Shown in pieces: positions 42,389 to 51,501 of a DNA stretch of 64,000 nt (position 1 is its first letter; every line of letters begins with the position of its first letter). The notes beneath the pieces are model-generated. The model ran no database searches. It was not told the DNA's origin and worked only from the letters and a program-made list of their open reading frames with translations. The position numbers were made by a program, and so were the translations under genes. This DNA is from Paracoccus jeotgali (GTDB lineage: Bacteria > Pseudomonadota > Alphaproteobacteria > Rhodobacterales > Rhodobacteraceae): positions 2,088,501 through 2,152,500 of the forward strand of contig NZ_CP025583.1 in the NCBI RefSeq assembly GCF_002865605.1. Reading direction: 5' to 3'.

Positions 42389-43001
42389 ATGATGGTTCGC
42401 TGGGCGCCCTTACGTCAAGGAAAATCGGTGCCCCCGGGTCAGGCGATCAGGCGAAGCCACAGATGTTGCTGCGGGCAGCTTCGATAGACACGCGCTCCGC
42501 ATGGGCCGCGCGCCGATAAGACTCGGATAGGTGGCCCTACGCCCCGCCTGCGGTTTGGCCTGCTATCGGTTTCGAGGGCGTGAAGATGCAGTCGCCGAGC
42601 CCTGATGCGACTTGACCTTGCGGAGAGCTTGCTGCGTCGCTCGGTGCGGAATTCGACAGAACTGCCTGTTGCGACCTTACCTGGCAACGGCTTGCAACGC
42701 ACAGTGCTGGCGGTGTCAGGAGATCAGCGCCTCGAACTGCGCTCGGCTCAGCGGCATCATGTCATGCAGGATCGCAATCAAGGTGAACGCCGTCTGGCCG
42801 AGCTACTCGTACTCCAGCACCAGACCCGCTCCATCCCCCCGTGTCTGACGAAGAACAACTACGGAATTGCGATACTGGCAGCGCTAGCTCCTGTCCAAAA
42901 ACATTGTTAAGACGGATCTGAGGCTGATGCAACTAATCCACTCGATGCTCAATTTAGTCTCTTAAGCGAGCCATGGCAGCAGCAAGACGAAGGAATAATT
43001 G
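42389..43001. other. Gene-poor region with decayed coding sequence
   Basis: About 610 bp without an intact gene. On the minus strand near 42715-42800 the stretch LIAILHDMMPLSRAQFEALIS is open and protein-like but bounded by stops, suggesting a remnant of a lost gene or transposase that I cannot name. The base composition drops in GC towards 43000, marking the edge of the heparinase island. Confidence 0.4.
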
Positions 43002-43067
43002 ATGTCCGACTCTCAAGTTAAAGTCGATGGGAACAATGATGCAAAGCTCGTGGAGTTTCAGTGGTGA
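43002..43067 (+). CDS. Possible 21-residue leader peptide coupled to the heparinase gene
   Basis: ATG 43002 is preceded by AAGGAATAATTG, a good ribosome site, and an in-frame TAA stands just before it. The 21-codon frame ends in TGGTGA, where the GTG of the heparinase frame overlaps the TGA (GTGA, the standard coupling geometry). The heparinase frame itself has no other good start. It may be a coupled leader, the stump of a former upstream gene, or the true N-terminus separated by a frameshift. Confidence 0.4.
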   Translation: MSDSQVKVDGNNDAKLVEFQW

Positions 43068-43850
43068 AGCCGCTTGATTTCTATAACTATGGTTTGCTTT
43101 CCGGTATCGACAAGACGCTGTTGACTTCAGTGGATGATGACAAAGCATGTTTACGGAGAGGAACGCCGACATTTTCGGTAAATCTTCCATTCGACTGGGC
43201 GGAAGATCCATATGACGATCCTAATTGGTGTTTTCAGCTTCACTGCTGGCGGATGGGTGACAAGTGGCTCCGCGACTACTTCGAGACTGGCAGCTGTCGG
43301 GCATTGAAAAAGACACTGCTGATCATGAACGACTGGCACAGATTTCACTTTGAAGACGACAGATGCTCGGACTATTCGTGGTATGACATGTCAGCAGGTA
43401 TTAGAGCTGCAAGAATAGCGTTTTACTGCTCGGCGATGAAGGAGCATCAGGGCTACTTCGAGCAGGACGAACTGGACAGCTTTACCTCTTGCTTGGGCGA
43501 GTTGGCCGAAGCGCATGTCGAGTTTCTAAGCCAAGAGAAGAATCTGCATAAAGGCAATCACGGCATTTTTCAACTCCATGGACTGGCGCTGCTCGCTCTA
43601 TGTCTGCAGGATGATGATGCGATAAGGTACGCTAAGGAAAAATTCGACGTGATCATGCGGGATCAGTTCGGTAACAACGGGCTGCACACCGAAAACTCTC
43701 CGGAGTACCACTTTTTTGTCTTGAATATGATTGAAAGGCTGAAGCTCGATGAGCTTTTTCCTCAGTCGGTCTCATCAAACATTCTCAAAAAAGCGACCAG
43801 TATTAAAAGGTGGTTAGCAATGCCTGATGGTCGCTTGGCAACATTTGGTG

Positions 43851-43863
43851 TGACGTTGCCCCC
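43851..43863 (+). repeat. Left terminal inverted repeat of the second IS3 element
   Basis: TGACGTTGCCCCC; target duplication GGTG at 43847-43850. Confidence 0.88.
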
Positions 43864-43914
43864 TCTGCCTAATCCAGTTTGAGGTAGACTCTGGCCTAAC
43901 CGAAAGGACCAGAG

Positions 43915-44181
43915 ATGAAGCGCAGCAGGTTCACCGAGGATCAGATCATCGGCATTCTGAAGGAGCACGAGGCGGGGATTTCCGTTGCCGATCTTTGCCG
44001 TAAGCACGGCGTCAGCGATGCGACCGTTTACAAGTGGAAAGCCAAGTATGGCGGCATGGATGTCAGCGAGGCGAAGCGTCTGAAGGCGCTTGAGGATGAG
44101 AACGGCAGGCTGAAGAAGCTGCTGGCCGACTCCATGCTCGACAATTCGGCCTTGAAGGATCTGCTCGGAAAAAAGTGGTGA
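43915..44181 (+). CDS. IS3-family transposase OrfA (IS407-group type)
   Basis: 88 residues: FTEDQIIGILKEHEAGISVA, then DLCRKHGVSDATVYKWKAKYGGM, the helix-turn-helix of this group, and a leucine-zipper end (RLKALEDENGRLKKLLAD). Its last codons lie on GGAAAAAAGTGGTGA, an A6G slippery heptamer; slipping -1 there continues into orfB as Lys-Lys-Val-Val-Thr-Pro, the normal way to make OrfAB. Confidence 0.9.
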   Translation: MKRSRFTEDQIIGILKEHEAGISVADLCRKHGVSDATVYKWKAKYGGMDVSEAKRLKALEDENGRLKKLLADSMLDNSALKDLLGKKW

Positions 44182-45105
44182 CGCCCGCCGCGAAGCGGCA
44201 AGCGGTCGCGCATCTAGTGGCAAGTCACGAGATGAGCGAACGGCGGGCGTGCCGGGTGATCGGCTGTTGCCGGATGACCATGCGGTATGAGGTGGTCCGC
44301 CAAGACGACCCTGTGCTGCGCGAGCGGCTGAAAGAATTGGCAAAGGTCCGGCGCCGGTTCGGGTATCGTCGGTTGCATGTCTTCCTGCGGCGCGAGGGCC
44401 ACGAGGTCAACCACAAGCGCCTGTTTCGCATCTACCGCGAAGAGCAGTTGCATGTCCGTCGCCGGGGCGGGCGCAAGCGGGCCATGGGCACACGGGCCCC
44501 GATGGTGCTGCCTTTGCTGCCAAACCAGCGCTGGTCGCTGGACTTCGTGTCAGACCAGCTGACCGATGGCCGCCGGTTCCGGATCATGACCGTGGTCGAT
44601 GACTGCACGCGGGAATGCTTGGCGCTGATCGCGGACACGTCGCTCTCGGGGGGCAAGGGTGGCGCGGGAACTGGCGACGCTGTTCGACACCCGCGGCAAG
44701 CCTCAGACGGTGGTCAGTGACAATGGAACCGAGTTCACCTCGAATGCGATCCTCAAATTCGTGGATGACCGCAAGTTTGACTGGCATTACATCGCGCCCG
44801 GAAAGCCGACCCAGAATGCCTTCATCGAAAGCTTCAACGGTCGCCTGCGAGACGAACTCTTGAACGAAACGCTGTTCCCGTCCCTGCACCATGCCCGCGC
44901 AACGCTGGTCGCCTGGCGCACGGACTACAACACCGAACGCCCCCACTCCCGCCTCAGCTGGCAGACCCCAGCCGAGTTTGCCGAAACCTTCACCCCGCAA
45001 CGGGGCCTGACGCTGCGCAATCCGCAAAGCTCCGCGCCAGCCCCCGTTGCCCAACCCGCCCAAATGGGCAAAACTCAGTCCCGGAGTCTCGCTCACGCTG
45101 GATAA
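44175..45105 (+). pseudogene. IS3-family transposase OrfB, frameshifted in a G-run
   Basis: The first part (to about 44650) holds RWSLDFVSDQLTDGRRFRIM with the first catalytic Asp; the second part, in the +1 frame, holds [15 protein letters not shown] (second Asp) and [14 protein letters not shown] (Glu). The frames meet at a run of six Gs (44648-44653): five Gs would restore [15 protein letters not shown]. The element is therefore probably unable to transpose by itself unless the run slips in vivo or the extra G is a sequencing error. Confidence 0.85.
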
Positions 45106-45111
45106 AAGTTG

Positions 45112-45124
45112 GGGGGCAACGTCA
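45112..45124 (-). repeat. Right terminal inverted repeat of the second IS3 element
   Basis: GGGGGCAACGTCA, the reverse complement of the left end; target duplication GGTG at 45125-45128. Confidence 0.88.
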
Positions 45125-46130
45125 GGTGATACATCATCACGTTCACGGTGGGCTGACAGTGTTACGTCGGACCTAGTAGTAAAGACGGACAATGATGAGC
45201 ACTTCATCAAAGACATCTCAGATGACGGTCTGCTGATAGTGAGAAACAATAGGGAGAAACCTGATTATTTCGCTGCGACGTTTGGCGGCCATAGCTACGT
45301 CCACAAGCATGCCGATGTGGGGCAGATGATTTTTTGGTACAAAGGTGCGCAGTTCCTCGCTGATCCTGGGAAGTATATTTACGGAAAATCGGCTGAACGT
45401 GACAGGGTGGTTTCAGCTATTTCACACGGCGTGATAGATTCGCACCCGGAAACACTTCATCCGACAGATATTCAATTGCCCAGATCAGGAAGCTACAAGA
45501 CAGGTGTTAGCGTTCTTGAAGATGAGGTTTCGATCTCGTTGAACTTTTCAGATAAATCCGGCGGCGCCTACATTCGCCATATTGAATATGCCCCGTCACG
45601 GTTCCTGCGGATACGCGACATTGCCCACAGGAAGCAGGGAAAATATGTTTCTCGCTTAAAGTTCAACGGATCTCTGTCCGTCGAGGAGCTGGTCGAAGGT
45701 TACCAGCTGAGTGATCTAAATAGCGGGGCATCTCTCACTCTATCATGTTCTGCTGCAGCAATCGCTTCGACATGTCCGTTTGGTCTGTCATTAGCGTATG
45801 GAGAGATAGAGCCCGCATGGGTTTTCGAGGTCATTGCCGAGTCTGGGAAGCTGATAGAGTGGAAACTGACTCTGGATTAGAACTTCGAAACTTTTCGTGC
45901 TGGGAACGGTTCTAAAGCGGGGACCTAACCTTAGTCAAAGCTGTCACAATTCGCTTTCCTCTGTGGCCGTTTTCCCAAATGCTTTAAGAGGGCTGACGAG
46001 CGCTTGCAGAACGAGACAAAGCGAGGTTTGCGATCGCATACTGCCGTTTTTGATCTGCGATGCTGATTTTTTAGCAGATGTGGAGCAGACGTTTTGCGTT
46101 TCATCGCGGAAGCAAGGCACCTTGCCGCCC

Positions 46131-46859
46131 TCAGATGCCCAGCCCACCGAGGGACTTGCCGCCATCGACGAACAGGCATTGGCCGGTGACGAAGCCGGCA
46201 TCCTCTCCAAGCAGGAACAGGACTGCTCCGGCGATCTCGGCGGGCTGTGCGGCGCGGCCACGGGATTCGAGCTTTTCCCATTGGGCGAACAGTTCGGCAG
46301 GGGCCGAACGGGTCATCGGCGTGTCGGTGAAGCCCGGCGCGATCGAGTTGACGGTGATCTGGTCGTCGCGCAACTCCATCGCCATCGCGCGCGTCAGCCC
46401 GATGACAGCCGCTTTCGAGGCCGCGTAATGGGCAAATCGCCGCCCGCCAAGTGCGCCGCGCGAGGAGATCGTGACGATCCGGCCGCCCGGCTTCATGCGG
46501 CGCGCAGCGGCCTGGGCGATCAGGAAGGTGCCGATCAGGTTGACCTCGGTCATGCGCCGGAAATCATCCGCAGTCAGATCGAAGAAGCCGCGATCTGTAT
46601 AGGCGCCTGCCGCTGTGACCACGGCGTCGACACGGGATTCGCTGGCGACGCAGGCGGCCACCTGGTCTGCGTTGCATACATCGACCGCCTTTGCGGTGAC
46701 ATCGCCGCCGCTGCTCGTCAGTTCTGCCGCCAGCCTGGTCACGGCCTCGGCGTTTCGGTCGACAAGGACGACGCGCCAGCCGTCGCCCGCCAGCCGGGCA
46801 GCGATGGCAGCACCGATGCCCTGGGCGGCGCCGGTCACGAATGCAGTCTTGTGGGTCAT
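46131..46859 (-). CDS. Short-chain dehydrogenase/reductase (SDR)
   Basis: NAD(P)-dependent oxidoreductase of 242 residues. Cofactor motif FVTGAAQGIGAAIAARL at the N-terminus, acidic Asp in VVLVDRN favouring NAD, and the catalytic Ser/Tyr/Lys in VTISSRGALGGRRFAHYAASKAAV. SIAPGFTDTPM follows as in classical SDRs. It is the last gene of the TRAP/FAH operon, 10 bp after the TRAP large permease. Together with an FAH-type hydrolase this resembles routes that oxidise a 2-keto-3-deoxy sugar acid and then cleave the diketo acid, but the substrate is not shown. Confidence 0.9.
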   Translation of the reverse strand: MTHKTAFVTGAAQGIGAAIAARLAGDGWRVVLVDRNAEAVTRLAAELTSSGGDVTAKAVDVCNADQVAACVASESRVDAVVTAAGAYTDRGFFDLTADDFRRMTEVNLIGTFLIAQAAARRMKPGGRIVTISSRGALGGRRFAHYAASKAAVIGLTRAMAMELRDDQITVNSIAPGFTDTPMTRSAPAELFAQWEKLESRGRAAQPAEIAGAVLFLLGEDAGFVTGQCLFVDGGKSLGGLGI

Positions 46860-46869
46860 GGATGATCCT

Positions 46870-48162
46870 TTACCGATAGCCGAACGCGTGCGGCAGAAAC
46901 AGGATGATCTGGGGGAACAGCACCAGCACCAGCAGCAGCACGATCAGCGAAAACACGAAGGGCAGAACGGCCGCGAAGACCTTTTGCAGAGGGGCGCCGG
47001 TCAGGCTGGACAGGATGAACAGCACGAGCCCATAGGGCGGCGTGATCAGCCCGATCATGAAGTTGATGATGACGACGACGCCGAAATAGTTGAGGTCGAT
47101 GCCCAGGGTCTTCACGCTTGGCAGAAGCAGGGGGATGACGACCAGCAGAATGACCGATCCGTCCAGAAAGCAGCCGAGCAGCAGCAGAACCACGTTCACG
47201 ACCAGCATGAACTGCAGCTGTGATAGCTCCATTGACGAGATCCAGCCGACCAGTGCGGCCCCCAGACCTTCGTTCGCGATGGCATAGTTGACGACAAAGG
47301 CGGACGCGATCAGCAGCATGGTCGAGGCGGTCTGCTTCAGCGAGGTCTCGAACGCGCCGGGAAGCTGGCGGACGCGCAAGCTGCGCATGATGAAAAGCCC
47401 CAGCACGATCCCCCACAGGGCGGCGACCGCGGCCGACTCGGTCGGGCTGAACCAGCCGGTCCAGATGCCGCCCAGCAGCACCACCGGCAATGTCAGCGGA
47501 AGCACGGCGCGCCCCATCAGGGGCAGCGTCTCGCCGCGCGGCACGCCGCTGCCCTTCGGCAGATCATAACGCCGGGCCGAGAACATGATGACCGACATGA
47601 TCGTCAACGCCATCAGCAGGCCGGGGACGATCCCGGCAAGGAACAATGTCCCGATCGAGGCGCCTGACAGCATCGCATAGATCACCAGCGGGATCGAAGG
47701 CGGGATGACCGGCGCGATGACACTGGCCGCAGCGGTGACGGCGACGGCCAGTTCCAGCGGATATCGGCCGATCTGCCGCATCATCTTCACCGCGATGACG
47801 CCGGGGCCTGCGGCCTCGGTCACGGCGCTGCCGGTCATGGACGAAAAGATGATGCTGACGACGACGGTGACATGGCCGGTGCCGCCGCGCAGTCGCCCGA
47901 CCAGCGCGTTTGCCGCGCCCCACAGGCGTTCGCTGATGCCGCTGTCGTTCATGATGTTCGCCGCCAGGATGAACATCGGGATCGCCACCAGCACATAGAT
48001 GCCGTTCATCTGCCCCATGACCTGATCGGCCAGCAGGCCGGCATCCTGTCCGGTGACGATGAAATAGACCGCGCCGGCCAGAAACATCGACAGCGCGATC
48101 GGCAGCCGGATGATCGACGCGATCACGAAGGTCGCGACCAGTGCGGTCAGGCCGGGCGTCAT
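46870..48162 (-). CDS. dctM: TRAP transporter large permease (DctM)
   Basis: 430-residue membrane protein with about 12-13 segments. IRLPIALSMFLAGAVYFIVT, VAIPMFILAANIMNDSG and GVIAVKMMRQIGRYPLELAVA are standard DctM wording; VIPPSIPLVIYAMLSGASIG is the conserved core. ATGA overlap with dctQ. With DctP and DctQ it imports an organic acid using the sodium or proton gradient. Confidence 0.93.
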   Translation of the reverse strand: MTPGLTALVATFVIASIIRLPIALSMFLAGAVYFIVTGQDAGLLADQVMGQMNGIYVLVAIPMFILAANIMNDSGISERLWGAANALVGRLRGGTGHVTVVVSIIFSSMTGSAVTEAAGPGVIAVKMMRQIGRYPLELAVAVTAAASVIAPVIPPSIPLVIYAMLSGASIGTLFLAGIVPGLLMALTIMSVIMFSARRYDLPKGSGVPRGETLPLMGRAVLPLTLPVVLLGGIWTGWFSPTESAAVAALWGIVLGLFIMRSLRVRQLPGAFETSLKQTASTMLLIASAFVVNYAIANEGLGAALVGWISSMELSQLQFMLVVNVVLLLLGCFLDGSVILLVVIPLLLPSVKTLGIDLNYFGVVVIINFMIGLITPPYGLVLFILSSLTGAPLQKVFAAVLPFVFSLIVLLLVLVLFPQIILFLPHAFGYR

Positions 48163-48677
48163 AGCGAAACCTCATCCGTTGAATCGGCGGGGGAAAGCTC
48201 TGCCAGCGCGGCCTCGTGATCGCCCAGGGTGAGCTGCCAGATCAGGATGGCCAGACGAACGCAGATGGCGGCGATGAAGACCGGGAAGATCGCGTAGATG
48301 TAATCCAGGCGGATCTCGAGCATGTCGGTCGTCGAAATGCGCATGAACAGCACATAGTCGACCAGCGCATAGAAGATGTATCCGAACACGACGATGAAGA
48401 TGAGCGCCGCGGCCGTCATGCTGACGCGCTGCGCGTTCGGTGGCAGAGCCCGGAAGACCATGTCGAAGGCGATGAATTCGGACCACCGCAGGACAAAGGC
48501 CGAGGTGAAGAAGACCACCCAAGCGGCAAGGATGGTCACGACCTCATCGACCCAGCGCGGCGGGTGGCCGGCATAACGCATCCCCACGCCGTAGATGAAG
48601 ATGGCGAAGATGGCGAACATGCCCAACAGCGCCAGACGTCCGGCCAGAAGCCGCAGCGTGCTCATGACAGACCGCAT
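48159..48677 (-). CDS. dctQ: TRAP transporter small permease (DctQ)
   Basis: 172-residue four-helix membrane subunit. GMRYAGHPPRWVDEVVTILAAWVVF is the DctQ signature (Trp-x-Asp/Glu-Glu before a helix). GGGAGGG eight bases before ATG 48677 supports the start. The short acidic C-terminal tail overlaps dctM. Confidence 0.9.
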   Translation of the reverse strand: MRSVMSTLRLLAGRLALLGMFAIFAIFIYGVGMRYAGHPPRWVDEVVTILAAWVVFFTSAFVLRWSEFIAFDMVFRALPPNAQRVSMTAAALIFIVVFGYIFYALVDYVLFMRISTTDMLEIRLDYIYAIFPVFIAAICVRLAILIWQLTLGDHEAALAELSPADSTDEVSL

Positions 48678-48703
48678 GAGAAATCCCTCCCCCCTTTCGT
48701 TAC

Positions 48704-48727
48704 GCAGCCCCGCACAGACGGGGCTGC
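48704..48727 (-). promoter_or_regulatory. Intercistronic hairpin between dctP and dctQ
   Basis: GCAGCCCCG and CGGGGCTGC pair perfectly over 9 bp around six bases, directly behind the dctP stop. On the minus strand TAACG follows, with no T-run. Same arrangement as after the other two leftward binding-protein genes of this window. Confidence 0.6.
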
Positions 48728-48746
48728 GACCGGCTTTCGGACGGGA

Positions 48747-49733
48747 TTACTCGACCGCCTCGATGCGGGCGTTCAGGTCGGGCATCCAGTCCTCCATCAT
48801 GCCCGGCTGCGCATAGACCTCTTCAACGCGCGCACGGAACGGTGCCAGATCGGGCGTGCTGAAGATCTTGCCCTCGGCCTCGAACTGTTCGCGTGCCGCC
48901 TTTTCGGCCTCGCGCGTCAGCTCGATCTCGCGGTCGACGGCCTCGCGGGCTGCGTCCTTCAGGGTTTTCTGCTGCTCTTCGCTCAACTGATCCCAGGCCT
49001 TGCCCGAGATGGCGAAAAAGACCGGCTGGACGAGGTGGTTGGTCATCACGAACTCTTCGGTGACCTCATCGAATTTCCAGTTCTCGACCAGATTGAGCGG
49101 ATTGTCCTGCCCGTCGATAGAGCCGGTCTTCAGCGCCAGATAGACCTCGGTCGCCGGCATCGACACCGGCGTCGCCCCCAGCGCCGTGGCCAGGTTCTGA
49201 TAGGCGGCACCGGGCGCCATGCGCAGCTTGACCCCGTCGAGGTCCGCGGGGCTTTCGACATTCCTGGCGCTGCGCAGGCCGATGGTCCGGGTTCCCAAAT
49301 AGCCGGTATCGAGGATCACCACCCCCATCTTGTCCTGCACGTCCTTGTAGAACTGCTCGCCGATCTCACCGCGATAGACGGCGATCATGTGATCGACATC
49401 GCGGTAGACATAGGGCTTTCCCAGCGCGCCGTATTCGGGAAGCTGCTGCTCGATCTCATAGACGATGGGCGTCGCCATCTCGAGGTTGCCGCGCTGCATG
49501 GCCGGCAGTTCCGTGCCCTGCTTGAACAGGCTGCTCGAGTGGTGAATCGTCACCGTGATGTCGTCCGGATAGGCCTCCTCCATCCGCTCCTTGATGATCT
49601 CGAAAGCGGCGACCAGCGGGTTGTCCGGTGGCGCTGCGGACGAAATCCGCAGCTCGATCGCGGCCATGGCCGATGTCGCGCCCATGGCAAAGGCGAGGCC
49701 GACGCCGAGCGCGGTGAAATAGTTGGTCTTCAT
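48747..49733 (-). CDS. dctP: TRAP transporter substrate-binding protein (DctP)
   Basis: 328-residue periplasmic protein. Sec signal peptide MKTNYFTALGVGLAFAMGAT, cleavage near MAA-IELR. Motifs: GTELPAMQRGNLEMATPIVYE, GYLGTRTIGLRSARNVESPADLDGVKLRM (the Arg that binds the carboxylate of TRAP ligands), MPATEVYLALKTGSIDGQDNPL. It is the second gene of the operon, 37 bp after the FAH-family gene. An acidic substrate is nearly certain from the family; identity is unknown. Confidence 0.93.
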   Translation of the reverse strand: MKTNYFTALGVGLAFAMGATSAMAAIELRISSAAPPDNPLVAAFEIIKERMEEAYPDDITVTIHHSSSLFKQGTELPAMQRGNLEMATPIVYEIEQQLPEYGALGKPYVYRDVDHMIAVYRGEIGEQFYKDVQDKMGVVILDTGYLGTRTIGLRSARNVESPADLDGVKLRMAPGAAYQNLATALGATPVSMPATEVYLALKTGSIDGQDNPLNLVENWKFDEVTEEFVMTNHLVQPVFFAISGKAWDQLSEEQQKTLKDAAREAVDREIELTREAEKAAREQFEAEGKIFSTPDLAPFRARVEEVYAQPGMMEDWMPDLNARIEAVE

Positions 49734-49770
49734 GGTTTCCCTCCCTGTTTTTGATGTATCCGGCCCGCTC

Positions 49771-50715
49771 CTAAGCCAGAGGCTTGCGTACCCCGGTGCT
49801 TGGTGGCTGGACCTCGACCTCGAAACGGCCGATCCCCTCGATCTCGGCCTCGATCCGGTCGCCGACCTGCAGAAACTCGCCACGCGGCGAGCCGACGCCG
49901 GCCGGTGTGCCGGTCAGCAGGACGTCGCCGGGATCGAGCTGCATCAGGCGCGAGGCCGTCGAAATCTGCTCGGCAATCGAAAAGATCATGTCGCCGGTGG
50001 TGTCGTCCTGTTTCTTGACCCCATTGACGCTAAGCGTCAGGCGCAGCGCCTGCGGATCGCTGATGGATGAGGCGGGGACGAACCGCGGACCCAGCGGACA
50101 GCAGGATTCCTGCGCCTTCCCGGCCACCCAATCCAGCTTGTAGAATGTGTCCGGCGCCTTGTTCAGGTCGCGCGCGCAGGCGTCGATGGCCACGACATAG
50201 CCTGCGACGTGATCCATCGCCTGTTCCGGCGTGACCGCCCGCGCCGCCTTGCCGATGACCACGCCCAGCTCGATTTCCCAATCCATCTGCTGGGTATCCA
50301 GCGGCATGTGGACGGTCGCCCCCTCGCCCACGACGGCGTTGCGCGCCGGCTTGAAGAAGAAGAAAAGCCGCTGGCTGTCCTTGGTGACGTTCTGGACGCC
50401 CATCTCTTCCAGGTGGCGGTAATAATTGGCCCCGGCGCACAGCACCTTGCCGGGATACAGCAGCGGGGCCATGCGCACCCCGTCATCGACGCGGCAGTCG
50501 GGGTCGGGGTTCTCGGCCAGACGATCCAGCAGCTGGGAATTCTGCGCCCAGTCCTCGTACAGTTCGGCGACCTCGGTCAGATCCGATCCGGCGCCCGCAA
50601 GAAGCTTTGCAAGGTCATGGACCCCGTCCTTCGTCTCAAGCACCGCCAATGGGCCATTTTCGGTTTGCAGCGTCGCCAACGCCCAGCGAGTGTGCTGTGA
50701 AAAATCGCTCCGCAT
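49771..50715 (-). CDS. Fumarylacetoacetate hydrolase-family protein
   Basis: 314 residues, first gene of the operon. The FAH core has GANYYRHLEEMG, the metal-binding acids in QMDWEIELGVVIGKAAR (Glu-x-Glu) and VVAIDACARDLNK (Asp), and the closing DVLLTGTPAGVGSPRG. Enzymes of this type cleave or hydrolyse 2,4-diketo acids, or act as hydratases, decarboxylases or isomerases in aromatic and sugar-acid catabolism. It is divergent from the GntR regulator with 72 bp between, where both promoters must lie. Confidence 0.88.
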   Translation of the reverse strand: MRSDFSQHTRWALATLQTENGPLAVLETKDGVHDLAKLLAGAGSDLTEVAELYEDWAQNSQLLDRLAENPDPDCRVDDGVRMAPLLYPGKVLCAGANYYRHLEEMGVQNVTKDSQRLFFFFKPARNAVVGEGATVHMPLDTQQMDWEIELGVVIGKAARAVTPEQAMDHVAGYVVAIDACARDLNKAPDTFYKLDWVAGKAQESCCPLGPRFVPASSISDPQALRLTLSVNGVKKQDDTTGDMIFSIAEQISTASRLMQLDPGDVLLTGTPAGVGSPRGEFLQVGDRIEAEIEGIGRFEVEVQPPSTGVRKPLA

Positions 50716-50787
50716 CCGAGCCTCGTTTCTGTTAAAGTTGAGTCTTGACGTGATAAAGGTTACTTTTTATAAAATTGATGTGTCAAT
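50716..50787. promoter_or_regulatory. Divergent promoter region with operator-like TTTTATAAA
   Basis: AT-rich 72-bp gap between the FAH/TRAP operon and the GntR gene. It contains TTTTATAAA at 50765-50773. The same nine bases recur at 52969-52977 upstream of the SsuABC-type transporter genes, so both are candidate sites for the GntR protein encoded next to them. Confidence 0.45.
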
Positions 50788-51501
50788 ATGAAATATGCCA
50801 TGCGAACCGATCGAAGCCTCGTTCCTTCCGCCTACCAGATGCTGCGTGATGAGATCCTGCACGGCGATCTGATGCCGGGCGAACGGCTGCGCGTGTCGGC
50901 GCTGAACAAGCGCTACCAGATGGGGCTGACCCCGCTGCGCGAGGCGCTGGTCAGGCTTGCCTCGGAAGGGCTCGTCGAAAACGAGGCCAATCGTGGGGCG
51001 TCGGTCCGACAGGCGTCGGTCAGCGAACTTCGCGACCTTTTCTCGGCCCGGCGCGAGATCGAGGCGATCTGCCTGCGCCGCGCGATGGCCAACCGCACGC
51101 CGGAATGGGAAGCCGAAATCCTTCGCGCCCAACACCTGCTGTCACGCACCCCGGTCCCTAAGTCATCCGAGGATCGCGCGCGCGCCGCGCATTGGGAGGC
51201 GATGCACCGCCAGTTTCACCGGGCACTGGTCGCTGCCTGCGATTCGCAGTGGCGGCTGAGTTTCTGGGAAACCTTGGCCGACCATTCGGAACGCTATCGC
51301 AAGCTGCGCCTGGTGACGCCCGGACCCGATCAGGCCGATCCGCGCAACATCAAGGCCGAACATGAAGCCATTGCCCAAGCCGTCCTGGCTGGTGACGAGG
51401 ATCGCGCCGTCGCACTGATGGACAGCCATCTGGCGGCCACCGAACAGGTCGTTGCGCAGATTCTGCGCAAAACCGAAAGCAAAGAGGGAGAGACCGCATG
51501 A
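50788..51501 (+). CDS. GntR-family regulator of the FadR/FCD subfamily
   Basis: 237 residues. N-terminal winged helix: YQMLRDEILHGDLMPGERLRV, then LNKRYQMGLTPLREALVRLASEGLVE; C-terminal FCD domain with metal-type histidines in WEAMHRQFHRALVAACDS and AEHEAIAQAVLAGDEDRAV. FCD regulators respond to organic acids and sugar acids. It sits between the divergent TRAP operon and its own downstream operon; its stop overlaps the next start by ATGA. No strong ribosome site precedes ATG 50788; the fifth codon is an alternative Met. Confidence 0.9.
   Translation: MKYAMRTDRSLVPSAYQMLRDEILHGDLMPGERLRVSALNKRYQMGLTPLREALVRLASEGLVENEANRGASVRQASVSELRDLFSARREIEAICLRRAMANRTPEWEAEILRAQHLLSRTPVPKSSEDRARAAHWEAMHRQFHRALVAACDSQWRLSFWETLADHSERYRKLRLVTPGPDQADPRNIKAEHEAIAQAVLAGDEDRAVALMDSHLAATEQVVAQILRKTESKEGETA

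Larger units (their letters stand above)
43851..45124 (+). mobile_element. IS3-family (IS407-group-like) insertion sequence, 1274 bp, transposase frameshifted
   Basis: Inverted-repeat ends begin TGACGTTGCCCCC on both sides, with a second matching block ATCCAG inside. A 4-bp target duplication GGTG flanks it (43847-43850 and 45125-45128), as is usual for the IS407 group. orfA is intact; orfB carries a +1 shift in a G-run. It interrupts the heparinase gene. Confidence 0.92.
43064..45880 (+). pseudogene. Heparinase II/III-family polysaccharide lyase gene, split by an IS3 element
   Basis: The 5' part (43064-43850) encodes an alpha/alpha-barrel typical of heparinase/alginate lyases (HCWRMGDKWLRDYFETGS, then DWHRFHFEDDRCSDYSWYDMSAGIRAAR and GNHGIFQLHGLALLAL); the 3' part (45129-45880) is the beta-sandwich with ATFGGHSYVHKHADVGQMIF, carrying the catalytic-type His residues, and GAQFLADPGKYIYG. 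Removing the IS and one GGTG copy restores a single frame of 512 codons across ATFGDTSSRS. The encoded enzyme would cleave an acidic polysaccharide or process a capsule/exopolysaccharide. GC is visibly lower than in the flanks, a sign of transfer. As it stands the protein is cut after about 262 residues. Confidence 0.88.
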
